Source of the DNA: a virus
Length of the DNA: 25,893 nucleotides
Direction: 5' to 3' (one strand)
Virus record (IMG/VR): IMGVR_UViG_3300004463_000507
Coordinates: 1 to 25,893 of that record
Part shown: positions 10,356 through 18,859 of the stretch, piece after piece
Numbering within the stretch: position 1 is the first letter of the stretch
Layout: each line of letters starts with the position of its first letter
Program-made: the position numbers and the translations under genes
Notes under the pieces: generated by a model
What the model was told of the DNA's origin: nothing
Seen by the model: the letters and a program-made list of their open reading frames with translations, nothing else
Databases searched by the model: none

Positions 10356-12725
10356 CTATGGCAGCGCGAAGGATAGTCCGTCGAAAGAGACAACGTCGCC
10401 GGCGGAGATGTTGTAGACGCTCACCTTCCCATCCGAGCCAACGCGGATATCGGCCGTGCCACCGCCAGAGAGATAGAGCCGAAACAGTTTCTGCACGGAT
10501 GGTCTGTAGCCAGTGGAGAGTGTGAACACCGTTGCCGCGATTCCCGGGGCAGGCGTTGGGGCCTTCGCCACACCCTTGAGTTCCAGATTCCCGAGCGTGT
10601 TGAGGCGGAACCCAACGTCTCCGTGCGGGCTCCCGTAGTTGCTCCAACTGTTCTCGAAGGCCACGGAGTAGCCGCCGCCGATGGACGGGCCGACCATCTT
10701 CCACGGACGCTGCGGCAACGACGTTGGGAGGAATTCGAGACTGTCAACGTAGACGTCAATGGACGCGGTGCCGCCCGTAAAGATGAGGACTTCGGCATAC
10801 CGGGCCGTACTCGGGGCGGTGTCGAACACCAGCACTTCTGTCCACGCGTTGCTCGTGGCGTTCTTCGTCTCGGAGTAGAGCGTGCCGGTGCCGCCGACGG
10901 TGGAGTACCATCGAATCCCGACACTGACGACTGAAGTCGTCGTGCCGCTGGCGCGCATGTAGACGCGAGCGCAGTACGTCTGACTCGGACGGACCGTCAT
11001 CAACTGGGATGCCAGCGTGGCGGTGTGCGTCGCCGGGAACTTGATGGACGTCCCGCCCGAGAACGAATCAGTGGATGAAGTGATGTCCGTCCCCCATGAA
11101 CCCGCGAGCACACTCCACGTGTCAGGGATGGACCCGTTCACAGCCTCGAAGTCGGCATTGGGCGGGAGGGCGCCGGCCGCCACGTATGGCTGTAGCGTCC
11201 TCGGTTCCACGTACCGCGCAGTCGCACTGACCTCCGACGACGCGGTGCCCCGGTTTCCCACCTCGTCGATGGGCACCACCTTGAAGTAGTACGTGGTCCC
11301 GGGGGTGAGGCCGTTCACGACGAAGGTCGTGGTGTTCGCCCGCTCGTGGAACGTCGAAGACGACGGGGTGGATCCAGACGTGGTGCTCTTGTGCAACTCG
11401 TACTCAGCCGGGAATGGCGGCACGGTGGGCTGCGCGAAGGTGACGGTTGCGGAGCTCGGAGCGCCCGTGGCCACGAGCCCTGTGATGGTGTCGGGTTGCG
11501 CCGCCCGGGGCTGGGGCATGGCGCGCCCCTCGCGCTGCAACCATGACCGGTGCGCGCCCACGGGCTTGCCGCGCAGGGTCAGCGTCGTGCTGTGTCCCTT
11601 CGCGTCGATGCGGTGCGCGGCCGACACCACCGCGAGCGTCTGGTCACTGCTGAAGTTGTCGTCATCCGCCGCGAAGGTGAGTTGGTCGCGCAACTGCACC
11701 CCGTAATGGAAGCCCACTTCCACGGACATGTCGAGCAGTGGGTCTTTCAGGTCATCCCGCGCCGCGTCCGCCATGGCCTGCGCTTCGGTCGGGCTGTCGA
11801 TCGGGCTGTTCTCGTCCTCGGCCAACTGCATGAAGCCACGCCCGTACGTGATGATGGACGTGGCGTCCGAGGAGGTGACGGAGGAGAGCGTCGGCTTGCC
11901 GCCGGGGTCGGTGGTGCTGCGGTTGTAGTAGTAGAGCAGAACGACGTTGCGCACGCCGTCGATGCTCTGCTCCATCTTCGTCACCCGTCGCACTTGCCCA
12001 GGCTGGAAGGTCCACTGCGAGCCCGCCAAACCAGCCCGGTCAGGTTTCAGCAGCGTGAAGCGAAACGCACCAGTGCCGTTGTCCCAGAAGTACCGCGCGT
12101 CCCAGCCGATGGTGAGGGCCCGCTCGCGCACGCCCGCGAGCACCGGCGCCTTCTTCTGCTTGTACTTCGACAGCACCACGCCCGGGGACACCGGCACGTA
12201 GAGCGTCACCCCCGTGCTGTTGTCCGTCAGGATGGACTGCATCACCGTCTGGACGGCTACCCCAGTGGTGTCGTTGCCGTACTCGCGGTCCGTCTCGATG
12301 TACGCGCGCAGCAGGGCGCCGGCATCGTCCCGCCCCGTGAACGTGATGGGGTCCTTATCGAGCGCCAGTCGCTCAATCTTCCCCCGGAACACCTCGCGCC
12401 AGTCGCCCGACTGCGGCTCGTCTCCCAGGGGCAGCGTCGCCGCCTCAACGTAGAATGGCCGCGCGAGCGCGAGCACCCCCGTCAGTTTGTTGCTCAGCAG
12501 TGGGTTGAGGGAGAAATCCTCCAGCCGCCGCCGGAGTTGCACCGTCGCCTGTGCGCACGGCTCGTTGATGGATTCGTCCCACTCCACCGACACCAGCCAA
12601 TCGCGCCCCTCGAGCGTCGTCACGTCCTGCCACGCCGAGCCATTCCACACGAAGACGCGGGCGCGCACGGAGTACCCGTCCGGGGCCTGGAGAACCTTCG
12701 TGTCCTGTCCCGTCAGCGTCCGCAC
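10356..12725 (-). CDS. tail-tip / fibre protein (hub-like N-terminus, FnIII, jelly roll, fibre-type C-terminus)
   Basis: A 789-aa protein with a GTG start at 12725 preceded by GGGAGG. Residues about 1-400 are a tail-hub type region (GRDWLVSVEWDESINEPCAQ, FRGKIERLALDKDPI), as expected for the Tal/gp27-like protein that closes the tube. Residues 412-505 are a fibronectin type III domain (TGLVATGAPSSATVTF, NGLTPGTTYYFKVVPIDEVG). Residues 520-668 are a carbohydrate-binding-like jelly roll. Residues 670-789 resemble receptor-binding fibre ends (LGNLELKGV, TLSTGYRPS, RVGSDGKVSVYN, VSFDGLSFALP). It is the last gene of the late operon and is probably the main host-contact protein. Assignment by position and domain look; no catalytic motif seen. 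Confidence 0.8.
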   Translation of the reverse strand: MRTLTGQDTKVLQAPDGYSVRARVFVWNGSAWQDVTTLEGRDWLVSVEWDESINEPCAQATVQLRRRLEDFSLNPLLSNKLTGVLALARPFYVEAATLPLGDEPQSGDWREVFRGKIERLALDKDPITFTGRDDAGALLRAYIETDREYGNDTTGVAVQTVMQSILTDNSTGVTLYVPVSPGVVLSKYKQKKAPVLAGVRERALTIGWDARYFWDNGTGAFRFTLLKPDRAGLAGSQWTFQPGQVRRVTKMEQSIDGVRNVVLLYYYNRSTTDPGGKPTLSSVTSSDATSIITYGRGFMQLAEDENSPIDSPTEAQAMADAARDDLKDPLLDMSVEVGFHYGVQLRDQLTFAADDDNFSSDQTLAVVSAAHRIDAKGHSTTLTLRGKPVGAHRSWLQREGRAMPQPRAAQPDTITGLVATGAPSSATVTFAQPTVPPFPAEYELHKSTTSGSTPSSSTFHERANTTTFVVNGLTPGTTYYFKVVPIDEVGNRGTASSEVSATARYVEPRTLQPYVAAGALPPNADFEAVNGSIPDTWSVLAGSWGTDITSSTDSFSGGTSIKFPATHTATLASQLMTVRPSQTYCARVYMRASGTTTSVVSVGIRWYSTVGGTGTLYSETKNATSNAWTEVLVFDTAPSTARYAEVLIFTGGTASIDVYVDSLEFLPTSLPQRPWKMVGPSIGGGYSVAFENSWSNYGSPHGDVGFRLNTLGNLELKGVAKAPTPAPGIAATVFTLSTGYRPSVQKLFRLYLSGGGTADIRVGSDGKVSVYNISAGDVVSFDGLSFALP

Positions 12726-12726
12726 G

Positions 12727-13515
12727 TCACACCTCCCGCAGAGTGAATTCGATGGCGTGCATGGCCGTCAGCGCCCCGCCGTTGGACTGCCGCGTCACCT
12801 TCACGTCCGTTACCTTCCCGCGCACCGTGACGGAGGACGGGGCGAACGTGCCTGCGGCGGTGACTCGCGGTAGAGCGCTCCACGCTCCGGCGCTGTGCTG
12901 GGCGTACAGGGACGACGCCCACGAGGCCGGAATGGCAAATGGGAACGCAACCACATCGTCAATCAGCCAATCCGTCCCGTCCGCGCCGAAGACAACCGCG
13001 GCCCCGCCAGAAACGGTGACCTCTCCATGGCTAGTGCCAGAGATCACGGAGACGCCGTTGTGCCACTCGGCCCCGTCGCTTCTGATGGCCCAGTGCTCCC
13101 ACACGCCAGCCGCCTCCTTGCTCCACCACATCACCGACCATGACGCCCCGAGGCCGAGAGACCATGTCGGCCCAGACACACCGGTGTCGGCGACAAGGCA
13201 GCCGGCGCCCCACTTCATGCCGGACGCGGTGATGGTCGCCGCCCCCGTCACAGAAGGCCCGCGCCCGCGCAGACTGTACCGGTCGGTGTCGAGCGGGAAG
13301 GCGTGACCCTTCCCTTCGATGAGGCCCGCCCAGGCGTCCACCTCGGACGCGGGGACAGGCGTGGTCGTCATCCGCCACTCCCGCTTCGTGGAGGTGGGTC
13401 CGCCCACGAGGTCGCCCGACGGGCTGCGCTCCGTCTCGCCTCCAACTCCGACGTAGGACATGGAGACGCTGTCCACCGCGATGCGCACCGTTACGCCGTT
13501 GAGAGAAAGGTACAT
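12727..13515 (-). CDS. distal-tail-like (Dit-type) protein
   Basis: A 262-aa, beta-rich protein without Cys-rich or membrane parts. It lies between the tape measure gene and the tail-tip gene, the usual place of the distal tail protein that forms the adaptor ring of a siphophage baseplate. The start MYLSLNGVTVRIAVDSVSM, the REWRMTTTPVPASEV segment, the Gly/Trp-rich middle (WSVMWWSKEAAGVWEHW) and the end TAMHAIEFTLREV fit a Dit-like N-terminal domain with an inserted lectin-like sandwich in the middle (about 95-190). Identification rests on position and predicted fold, not on a signature motif. Its stop is two bases from the next GTG. Confidence 0.65.
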   Translation of the reverse strand: MYLSLNGVTVRIAVDSVSMSYVGVGGETERSPSGDLVGGPTSTKREWRMTTTPVPASEVDAWAGLIEGKGHAFPLDTDRYSLRGRGPSVTGAATITASGMKWGAGCLVADTGVSGPTWSLGLGASWSVMWWSKEAAGVWEHWAIRSDGAEWHNGVSVISGTSHGEVTVSGGAAVVFGADGTDWLIDDVVAFPFAIPASWASSLYAQHSAGAWSALPRVTAAGTFAPSSVTVRGKVTDVKVTRQSNGGALTAMHAIEFTLREV

Positions 13516-13520
13516 GGTCG

Positions 13521-16166
13521 TCAGGGGATGTACTGCTCTTCGCCGTACTGGCTTAAGGTCTTGCGGCCCTTCTTCTCGTCGATGCGGTCAATCACCTTGT
13601 CCGCCGTGATCGCGTCTTCCTGTTCCTTGGTGATGTGGATGATGGTGGTGCTGTTGTCGTGGACGACGGTCCCGCCGCCGCTGGAGCCACTGCCCGGCGC
13701 GCCCGGGTCCGCCGCGTTGAAGCGCCCGAGTTCCACCTTCCACCAGGACGGGATGTTGAGGCTTTCGCTCATCTCCCGCGCCTTATCCGCCACCTTCTGC
13801 TCTGCCCGTGCGGTGTCGTACGAGGAGTTCTTGAGGTTGTTGAGCGCCTTGTCGATGCCGGAGAGGTCAAGCCCCGCTCCCTCTCCACCGAAGAACTGGG
13901 CGATCTCGTTGACGATCTCCCCGACGAACTTGATGATCTCCAGCGTCGCAATGCCGAAGGCGCGGAACACCATGAAGAGCGGCCGCGCGACGAACTCGAT
14001 GATGGGGGTGATGGCGTCAATGAGGAGGAACAGCACGCTGTCCATCTCGGAGAAAATCGAAAGCAGGGGCATGAGCGGTTCAATCAACTTGCCCACGGAG
14101 TCAGCCAACTTCTGGAGGATGGACTCCACCTGCTCCAGCATGTTCTTGAAGGCTTCACTCTGGGTGAGCAACCCGACGCCAGCGCCGATGATGGCGCCCC
14201 AGGGCCCCGCCGCCGAGCCCGTCTCCGCCCCCTGCATGACGGCCGAGGTGGTTGGGCCGGTCCCGCTCAGCAGCATCCCGCCTAGTTCCGTCGGCACGTT
14301 GGCCCGTGCCCGCTCCAACTTCGCGAACGACTCGGCCGCCGCCGAGGCGGACTCCGCCAGGGCCTTCTGTGCGTCGGCCGCGAGCGTGGCCTGCCTCGCT
14401 TCCGCCAGCAGGCCCTTCTTCTCCAGCGCGCTCGCATCGAGCCGACGCGCAGCCTCCTCCTTCAGCGCCGTGGCCATGGTGTCGAGCGCGGCGTTGAAGT
14501 TGGCGAATCCCTGAGTGGGCTTTGGCGCGTCCGGACGAGCCTCCGCTCGGCGCAGCGCCACCGCCCGGTCAATGTCGTCGAACTGCTTCAGCAGCGCGGC
14601 GGCGGCAGCGTCCTTGCTCTTGAATCCTTCAATGGCCCGCTCGGCACTGTCGCCGAGCTCCCCCAAGAGGTCCGCCTTCCCGAGTGACTCCTGAGCGGAG
14701 GACCGAGATGCAGCCTCGCGGCCAGACGCGGCGACGGCATCCTTCTTGCGGCCCATGGCGGAGAGGTCCGCAGCGTTCGCCTTCTCGCGGTCTGCATCCC
14801 GCTCCTGCTCGGCAGCCTGGGCAAGCATCTTCGCCTGCGCCTTCCGAGCACGCTCCAACTTCTCCAGGGCCTCGTCGAGGTTGGCAAACCCCTTAGTCGG
14901 ATCCTCCCCAGCAAGGTCGGAGCGCCGACGCTGCATTGCGCGCTCGATATCCTGAAGCTTTCTGTTGAGTTCGAGTTGGGCGTTGACGAAAGCCTCCAAC
15001 GCATTGCCGGACGCCTCCGAAGCCTTCTTGGCGAACTCGAATAGTTTCTTCTGCGCTTCAACAGCGCTGTCGATTGCGGCGGAGTATTTCTTGGCCGCAG
15101 GCGCGGCCTTCTCGGCGTCCTTCTGCATGGCCGCGCCGGGGCCGTCATTGGACCAGATGGCGCGGAACTGCCGGCCCTCGGCCTTCAGTGAGGCCATGAT
15201 GTCGTTCCATGCCGCAACGGCCGCCTCGCCAGAGCGCGACGACATCGCGTCGTCATCGAACAACGCCGCCGTCCATGCGGCTGCACCTGCTGCGGCCTTC
15301 CCGACGACGTCGAACGCCGTCCCGACGACCACGCATGCGCTGGCCAGCAAGCGCAGTGAAGTAGTCAGCGTGTCGAATGCCCCGGCGCTACCGCTTGCGC
15401 GTGTCGCGCTGGTGGCGAGCTCCTCGGCCAACGCGGCCATGCTGGGTGCGAGGTCTTGTGCCACGCGGAGTGCCAGCGACTGGCTGGCCTTCTCCAGCCG
15501 CGTAAGCGCGTCATTGAACTCACCGGCAGCAGCGGCGCCCTTCTCTGTAACGACCGCCCCCGTCCGCTCGGCCTCATCTCCGAAAGCAGCGAGCCCCGCC
15601 TTCCCGTTGTTCAGCATGGGGATGAGCTTCACCCCCTCGTCGCCAAACAACTTCACGGCGAGCGCCGTCTTCGCTGCGCCGTCGTCCGTCTCGGCAAATC
15701 GCTGCGCGATGTCGGCGAAGACGTCACCAGTCGCGCGGAGTTTTCCATGTGCGTCAGTGGCGCTGATTCCGAGCACCTTGAAGATCGCGGCCTGCTCGGA
15801 CGTCCTTACCTGGGACTTGGCCATCAGGTCGGCCGTCTTCGAGAGCGCCTTCCCAACCGCCTCGGCCGAGGAACCTGAGAGTTCCGCTGCGTAGGCCAGC
15901 TTCGAGAGTTCCTCCACCGGAACGCCCACGGCGGAGGCCATTTCGCCCATGGCGTCGGCCGCGTCGGCGCCGCTCCGGACGAAGTCCACCAGCCACGCCG
16001 CGCCATCCTTCAACGCGTCGAAGGTGAAGGCGCCGGCCAGGATGTTGCCGGTGCGCTCCGCCTGCTTGCCGAAGTCGTCAAGCTTGCGGTTCGCCTCGTC
16101 GAGCCCCTTGCGGAGTTCGGCGGACTGGACCTGCAAATCCACTACAAGCGAAGCCAAGCGAGCCAT
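13521..16166 (-). CDS. tape measure protein
   Basis: An 881-aa protein, the longest in the window, directly after the chaperone frameshift pair as in other siphophages. Residues 1-45 are a coiled coil; about 60-230 look like the TP901-type tape measure core (DAADAMGEMASAVGVPVEEL, GISATDAHGKL, KLFGDEGVKLIPML). Then come long Ala-rich helices with an internal duplication (403-490 and 529-615, both with D-I-[ED]-R-A and GFAN marks). Hydrophobic segments lie at about 640-670 and 708-760, likely for membrane passage. Residues 783-820 are shared with the 88-aa protein at 6461-6727. The length predicts a tail of roughly 130 nm, using the usual 1.5 angstrom per residue. Confidence 0.93.
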   Translation of the reverse strand: MARLASLVVDLQVQSAELRKGLDEANRKLDDFGKQAERTGNILAGAFTFDALKDGAAWLVDFVRSGADAADAMGEMASAVGVPVEELSKLAYAAELSGSSAEAVGKALSKTADLMAKSQVRTSEQAAIFKVLGISATDAHGKLRATGDVFADIAQRFAETDDGAAKTALAVKLFGDEGVKLIPMLNNGKAGLAAFGDEAERTGAVVTEKGAAAAGEFNDALTRLEKASQSLALRVAQDLAPSMAALAEELATSATRASGSAGAFDTLTTSLRLLASACVVVGTAFDVVGKAAAGAAAWTAALFDDDAMSSRSGEAAVAAWNDIMASLKAEGRQFRAIWSNDGPGAAMQKDAEKAAPAAKKYSAAIDSAVEAQKKLFEFAKKASEASGNALEAFVNAQLELNRKLQDIERAMQRRRSDLAGEDPTKGFANLDEALEKLERARKAQAKMLAQAAEQERDADREKANAADLSAMGRKKDAVAASGREAASRSSAQESLGKADLLGELGDSAERAIEGFKSKDAAAAALLKQFDDIDRAVALRRAEARPDAPKPTQGFANFNAALDTMATALKEEAARRLDASALEKKGLLAEARQATLAADAQKALAESASAAAESFAKLERARANVPTELGGMLLSGTGPTTSAVMQGAETGSAAGPWGAIIGAGVGLLTQSEAFKNMLEQVESILQKLADSVGKLIEPLMPLLSIFSEMDSVLFLLIDAITPIIEFVARPLFMVFRAFGIATLEIIKFVGEIVNEIAQFFGGEGAGLDLSGIDKALNNLKNSSYDTARAEQKVADKAREMSESLNIPSWWKVELGRFNAADPGAPGSGSSGGGTVVHDNSTTIIHITKEQEDAITADKVIDRIDEKKGRKTLSQYGEEQYIP

Positions 16167-16169
16167 GGG

Positions 16170-16834
16170 TCAATCCTGCTTCGTGGTGCGGACGGCGGCG
16201 GTCTTGAAGATGGCGTCCAAGAGCGCCTCGGTCTCGTCCGGCGTTGGCTCGCGCTCGGGCGTCCGGCGCAGCATGTAGTCGCGCGGGTCCGCCGTGGCTC
16301 CCTTCTTCAGGTGTGGAGCGATGCTCATTGCGCACTGCATCCCGTGCCACATGTCGAGCACGGGGAACCCGAACGGCTCCAGCGCGTAGAACTCAAGGCA
16401 CTCCGCCCAGAAGTCTGCGGACATGTCCTCAAGCATTTCGTCCGGGTTTCTGTACCTACCGCCCAGCGCGAGCCAGTACCTGAATGCTACTCGGCGCTCG
16501 TGCTGGGCTTCGAGTTTCCCGGGGCACCACCCTTGCCGGCCTGCATCTCGAAGCACTTCGTGGCGATGGCCGTGAGGGACTCAGCGGAGATGCCCTCCAG
16601 AAACGCGGGCACTTCCTCGAGCGAGAACATGCGAGATCCGCTCTCGTCCACCAGCATGTCGGCGACCATGGCCGCGAGGCCCTCGGCGCTCCCGAGGTTG
16701 ACGCCGCCGCGAAGGCGGAGGGCGAGACTGGCGGACGGCTTGGCCAGCAGCAGCGGGGCGCTGAACTCGGAGATGGTGAGCGGCACGGTATCGCGCTTCG
16801 GGGATCGGGCTTGTTCCTTCGACAGGGGGCGCAT
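16170..16834 (-). CDS. tail assembly chaperone GT, -1 frameshift product
   Basis: The 221-aa product made when ribosomes slip at GGGAAAC (16514-16520). Reading starts at 16834 in the G frame, passes codon 107 and moves back one base into the frame that ends at 16170. The T part (EAQHERRVAFRYWLALGGRY, NPDEMLEDMSADFWAECLEF) contains an aromatic and acidic region typical of the T extension that binds the tail tube protein. The two frames differ by exactly -1 and overlap across the slip site, as in lambda gpG/gpGT. The frame also has a possible start of its own upstream of the slip site, but it lies inside G and has no function of its own in known phages. Confidence 0.9.
16487..16834 (-). CDS. 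tail assembly chaperone G
   Basis: A 115-aa protein, the unshifted product; ATG at 16834 with GAGGAC upstream. It has the usual plan: a short beta start (RDTVPLTISEFSAPLLLAKP) and a helical rest (LAAMVADMLVDE, LEEVPAFLEGISAESLTAIA). It lies between the tail tube gene and the tape measure gene, the fixed place for this chaperone. In siphophages G and GT coat the tape measure protein and bring tube subunits to it during tail assembly; they are absent from the finished virion. The last residues, after the slip site, are the low-complexity SKPSTSAE. Confidence 0.88.
   Translation of the reverse strand: MRPLSKEQARSPKRDTVPLTISEFSAPLLLAKPSASLALRLRGGVNLGSAEGLAAMVADMLVDESGSRMFSLEEVPAFLEGISAESLTAIATKCFEMQAGKGGAPGNSKPSTSAE
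16514..16520 (-). promoter_or_regulatory. -1 ribosomal slippery site GGGAAAC
   Basis: On the minus-strand mRNA the codons CCG GGA AAC carry G-GGA-AAC, a canonical X-XXY-YYZ heptamer of the same type as the lambda GGGAAAG site. Shifting here gives GGG AAA CTC GAA GCC, which continues straight into the T frame. Confidence 0.92.
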
Positions 16835-16855
16835 AGGTGTCTGTCCTCGTTGGGG

Positions 16856-17281
16856 TTACGCCGGGGCCGGGGCGTAGGTCTTCGTCGCCTTGCCGGTGAT
16901 CTTCAGGGTGCAACTGCCCTTCAGCGCGTCGTTGACGCCGCCGGGGTTGATGCTGAAGGCGGTCACCCACGCGGAGAAGGTATAGGCGCTCTTCGTCGTC
17001 GCGTGGTCGTTGAGCGTCAGGGTGTAGGTCCCAAGGACCACGTCCTCGCGGTCGGCCTCCAATCCCTGCTGTTCCTCGTCGCTGCCGATCCAGTTGAAGT
17101 CGAACGACACCTCCCCTGCGTCCGGCATGCCGCCGACGTACTCGGCCGACGTTGAATCGTGCGAGGTGACGTCAACGGTGCTCAGGGTGCCGTTGGGCCC
17201 ACTGACGCTCGTGACCTCGCCGATGGCATTACTGCCGCGCTTGAGAATCAGCCCCTTGGATGCCTTCGCCTTCGTCGCCAT
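16856..17281 (-). CDS. major tail (tube) protein
   Basis: A 141-aa protein with ATG at 17281 and AGGAGC upstream. It has the plan of a siphophage tail tube subunit: a strand start (GLILKRGSNAIGEVTSVSGP), the loop STVDVTSHDST-x-AEYVGG, DAGEVSFDFNWI, and strands to the end (GSCTLKITGKATKTY). The SHDST and G-E-V-S-F-D-F-N-W marks are typical of lambda-type and TP901-type tube proteins. It polymerises as hexamer rings around the tape measure. It sits between the tail terminator gene and the chaperone pair. The 54-base gap to the tail terminator gene is the largest but one inside the operon. Confidence 0.9.
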   Translation of the reverse strand: MATKAKASKGLILKRGSNAIGEVTSVSGPNGTLSTVDVTSHDSTSAEYVGGMPDAGEVSFDFNWIGSDEEQQGLEADREDVVLGTYTLTLNDHATTKSAYTFSAWVTAFSINPGGVNDALKGSCTLKITGKATKTYAPAPA

Positions 17282-17335
17282 GTCGTTGTGCTCCTGCGAG
17301 AGGGCACAAGAATCCGACGACGCGCGGACAGCCTG

Positions 17336-17716
17336 TTAGAGCCACACCATGTAGTCGGCCGCGACGACGTACAGGCTCGTCTCGTCGTCGTACATGTCGC
17401 GCATGTTGTCGCGCGTGGCACTCGGCGCCGGAGATGGGCCCGAGAGGGCACCAACAATTTCGTCAATCGCCTCTGCCACGGCATGGATAGCGGCGTACTC
17501 CGGGCCGTAGGAAGCCACCTGGACGCGCGCCTGTTCGAGCAAGTCGGCCGGGAGCCCATCGTGCGTGTGGGCCGGCACCGCCGAGGCCAGCGTCAGCACG
17601 ACATAGGGGCGCGCGCAACCCTGGGGCGCGACGCTGGCATAGATGCGGTCGGTCACCAGAGAGGTTACCGCTGGTGTGGCGAGCAGCGCGTCGCGGATGA
17701 CCTGGACGTGCGTCAT
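17336..17716 (-). CDS. DUF3168 tail terminator/completion protein
   Basis: A 126-aa protein of the DUF3168 family: it begins VQVIRDALLATPAVTSLVTD then RIYASVAPQG and RPYVVLTLAS, followed by strands and a helix (AAIHAVAEAIDEIVGAL) and a closing strand (ETSLYVVAADYMVWL). Proteins of this family occupy the tail-terminator slot, forming the ring that stops tube growth and joins the head. Its ATG at 17716 overlaps the stop of the gp10-like gene (ATGA). The order gp10-like, DUF3168, tube is standard for HK97-type siphophages. Confidence 0.9.
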   Translation of the reverse strand: MTHVQVIRDALLATPAVTSLVTDRIYASVAPQGCARPYVVLTLASAVPAHTHDGLPADLLEQARVQVASYGPEYAAIHAVAEAIDEIVGALSGPSPAPSATRDNMRDMYDDETSLYVVAADYMVWL

Positions 17717-18264
17717 CGGAACCCCCGCTTGAATCCCTTCAGGCCCGTCTTGGCGAAGGACTTCGCTTGGGCCAAGCCACGGCCGATGGACCCGCGCACG
17801 CCTTCCTTGGCGCGCTTCTTCAGCACGCGCGCTATCGCCTTGGCCAACTCGCCGCGCAGGTTGCCCACCACCGTATCGGCGTTGGCGTCCAGGGCTGGCC
17901 GCATGAATGGGTGCTTGAGTTCCGCGAAGTGCCAGCGCCAGTGCGGAGACTGGTAGCCCGGCTTGCGCGCCTTGCCAGTCTTGCTTTGGCGTGTCTCCTT
18001 CGACTTCTTGACGCGCAAGCCCACCAGTACAACCCCGTCACCTTCCTTCGGCTTCTGGGTGACGATGACGATGTTGTCCCGCAGGAGTCCAGTGTCCACC
18101 GGGGCGTTCTGCTTGGCCGCCTCCAACACTGGGGCGAACGCATTGCGCGCCGCGCGGGTCAGCACCTTGCGGCCCTCGTTCGCGCCGAGCGCCACGAGTT
18201 GTTTCTCCAGGTCCTTCAGGCCCTCGGTGACGTCGAGCATGCCGTACGTCTGCATCCGAATCAC
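17713..18264 (-). CDS. HK97 gp10-family head-tail/tail completion protein
   Basis: A 183-aa protein. The GTG at 18264 is preferred over the ATG three codons later because AGAGGA precedes it and it overlaps the stop of the gene before it (GTGA). The first 100 residues are the gp10-like part: DLEKQLVALG, RKVLTRAARNAFAPVLEAAK, APVDTGLLRDNIVI (the PVDTG motif is characteristic), then HFAELKHPFMRPALDANAD. The C-terminus is a long basic helix (ARVLKKRAKEGVRGSIGRG then KTGLKGFKRGFR). Family members are found at the head-tail junction or as minor tail proteins. Confidence 0.9.
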   Translation of the reverse strand: MIRMQTYGMLDVTEGLKDLEKQLVALGANEGRKVLTRAARNAFAPVLEAAKQNAPVDTGLLRDNIVIVTQKPKEGDGVVLVGLRVKKSKETRQSKTGKARKPGYQSPHWRWHFAELKHPFMRPALDANADTVVGNLRGELAKAIARVLKKRAKEGVRGSIGRGLAQAKSFAKTGLKGFKRGFR

Positions 18265-18533
18265 GGTGCGTCCTCTGCCCCAATCGTCACCTCGACGTCG
18301 GTGCGCATGAGAAAGGCGGCCACGGCAAGCGGATAGAGTGCGACACGGAGCATCAACCACGCCGCGAGGTGAGGGATGCCAGGACGCGCGGTCACATCCA
18401 CGGTCGCATGGTGCTGGGCGAAGCGCGGCGCCGAGAATATCATGTGGACGGGCGGCATCCGGAATGAGAATCGGGCCCGCCCAACGCGGACCGCCACAGG
18501 GATGCGGAAGCTCGTGTGCGGACTCGGCTTCAT
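18261..18533 (-). CDS. small protein of unknown function at the head-tail junction
   Basis: A 90-aa protein placed between the head-tail adaptor and the gp10-like gene. It is joined by ATGA (start) and GTGA (end) overlaps, which argues strongly that it is translated. The composition is unusual for a structural protein: basic N-terminus (HTSFRIPVAVRVGRARFSF), His-containing middle (RFAQHHATVDVTAR) and a hydrophobic stretch at about 57-76 (LAAWLMLRVALYPLAVAAFL) that may be a TM helix, then VEVTIGAEDAP. No family recognised. It might be a minor neck component or an inserted gene. Confidence 0.65.
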   Translation of the reverse strand: MKPSPHTSFRIPVAVRVGRARFSFRMPPVHMIFSAPRFAQHHATVDVTARPGIPHLAAWLMLRVALYPLAVAAFLMRTDVEVTIGAEDAP

Positions 18534-18859
18534 GGCGCTTCCTCCACCAGTTCCTCGGCGGTGATGACGAGCTCGGCCTTCCGGCCCTCCTGGTCCACCG
18601 CCGACAGGATGTTGTAGACCCGCCCATCGAACAGAAGGCGCATGGATGGCACCACCCCGTCGAGGTAGCGCAAGCGGAAGACGGCGGGCACCCGGCCGCT
18701 CCGCTGCGCGCTGGCCCACACCTCGACGCCGGACGCCCGGTCCATGGACGCCCGCCGACTGTCGAAGTCCTCCCAGGTGTTGAGCACCCCGCCCGCCGCA
18801 TCCGTACCCGTGGCGCGGCGCTGGAGCGTCACCCGGTGGCGCATCGGCCCCGGGCGCAT
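18530..18859 (-). CDS. head-tail adaptor / head closure protein
   Basis: A 109-aa protein of the SPP1 gp16-like head-tail joining family: MRHRVTLQRRATGTDAAGG, then the W-x-D-F segment (NTWEDFDSRRASMDRAS), RLRYLDGVVPSMRLLFDGRV, YNILSAVDQEGRKAELVITA. This order of strands and the R-x-x-D-G and Y-N-I-L marks are typical. It forms the ring below the connector that closes the filled head. Its ATG shares one base with the stop of the connector gene (TGATG). Confidence 0.92.
   Translation of the reverse strand: MRPGPMRHRVTLQRRATGTDAAGGVLNTWEDFDSRRASMDRASGVEVWASAQRSGRVPAVFRLRYLDGVVPSMRLLFDGRVYNILSAVDQEGRKAELVITAEELVEEAP

Noticed and set aside
11550-12746. 398-codon plus-strand frame inside the tail-tip gene
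   Set aside because: Arg/His/Val-rich composition typical of an antisense shadow of a GC-rich gene; the minus-strand protein has clear domains.
16170-16556. Independent gene for the second tail chaperone frame
   Set aside because: The frame is in the exact -1 relation to the G frame with a canonical slip site in the overlap, so it is the T extension and not a separate gene.
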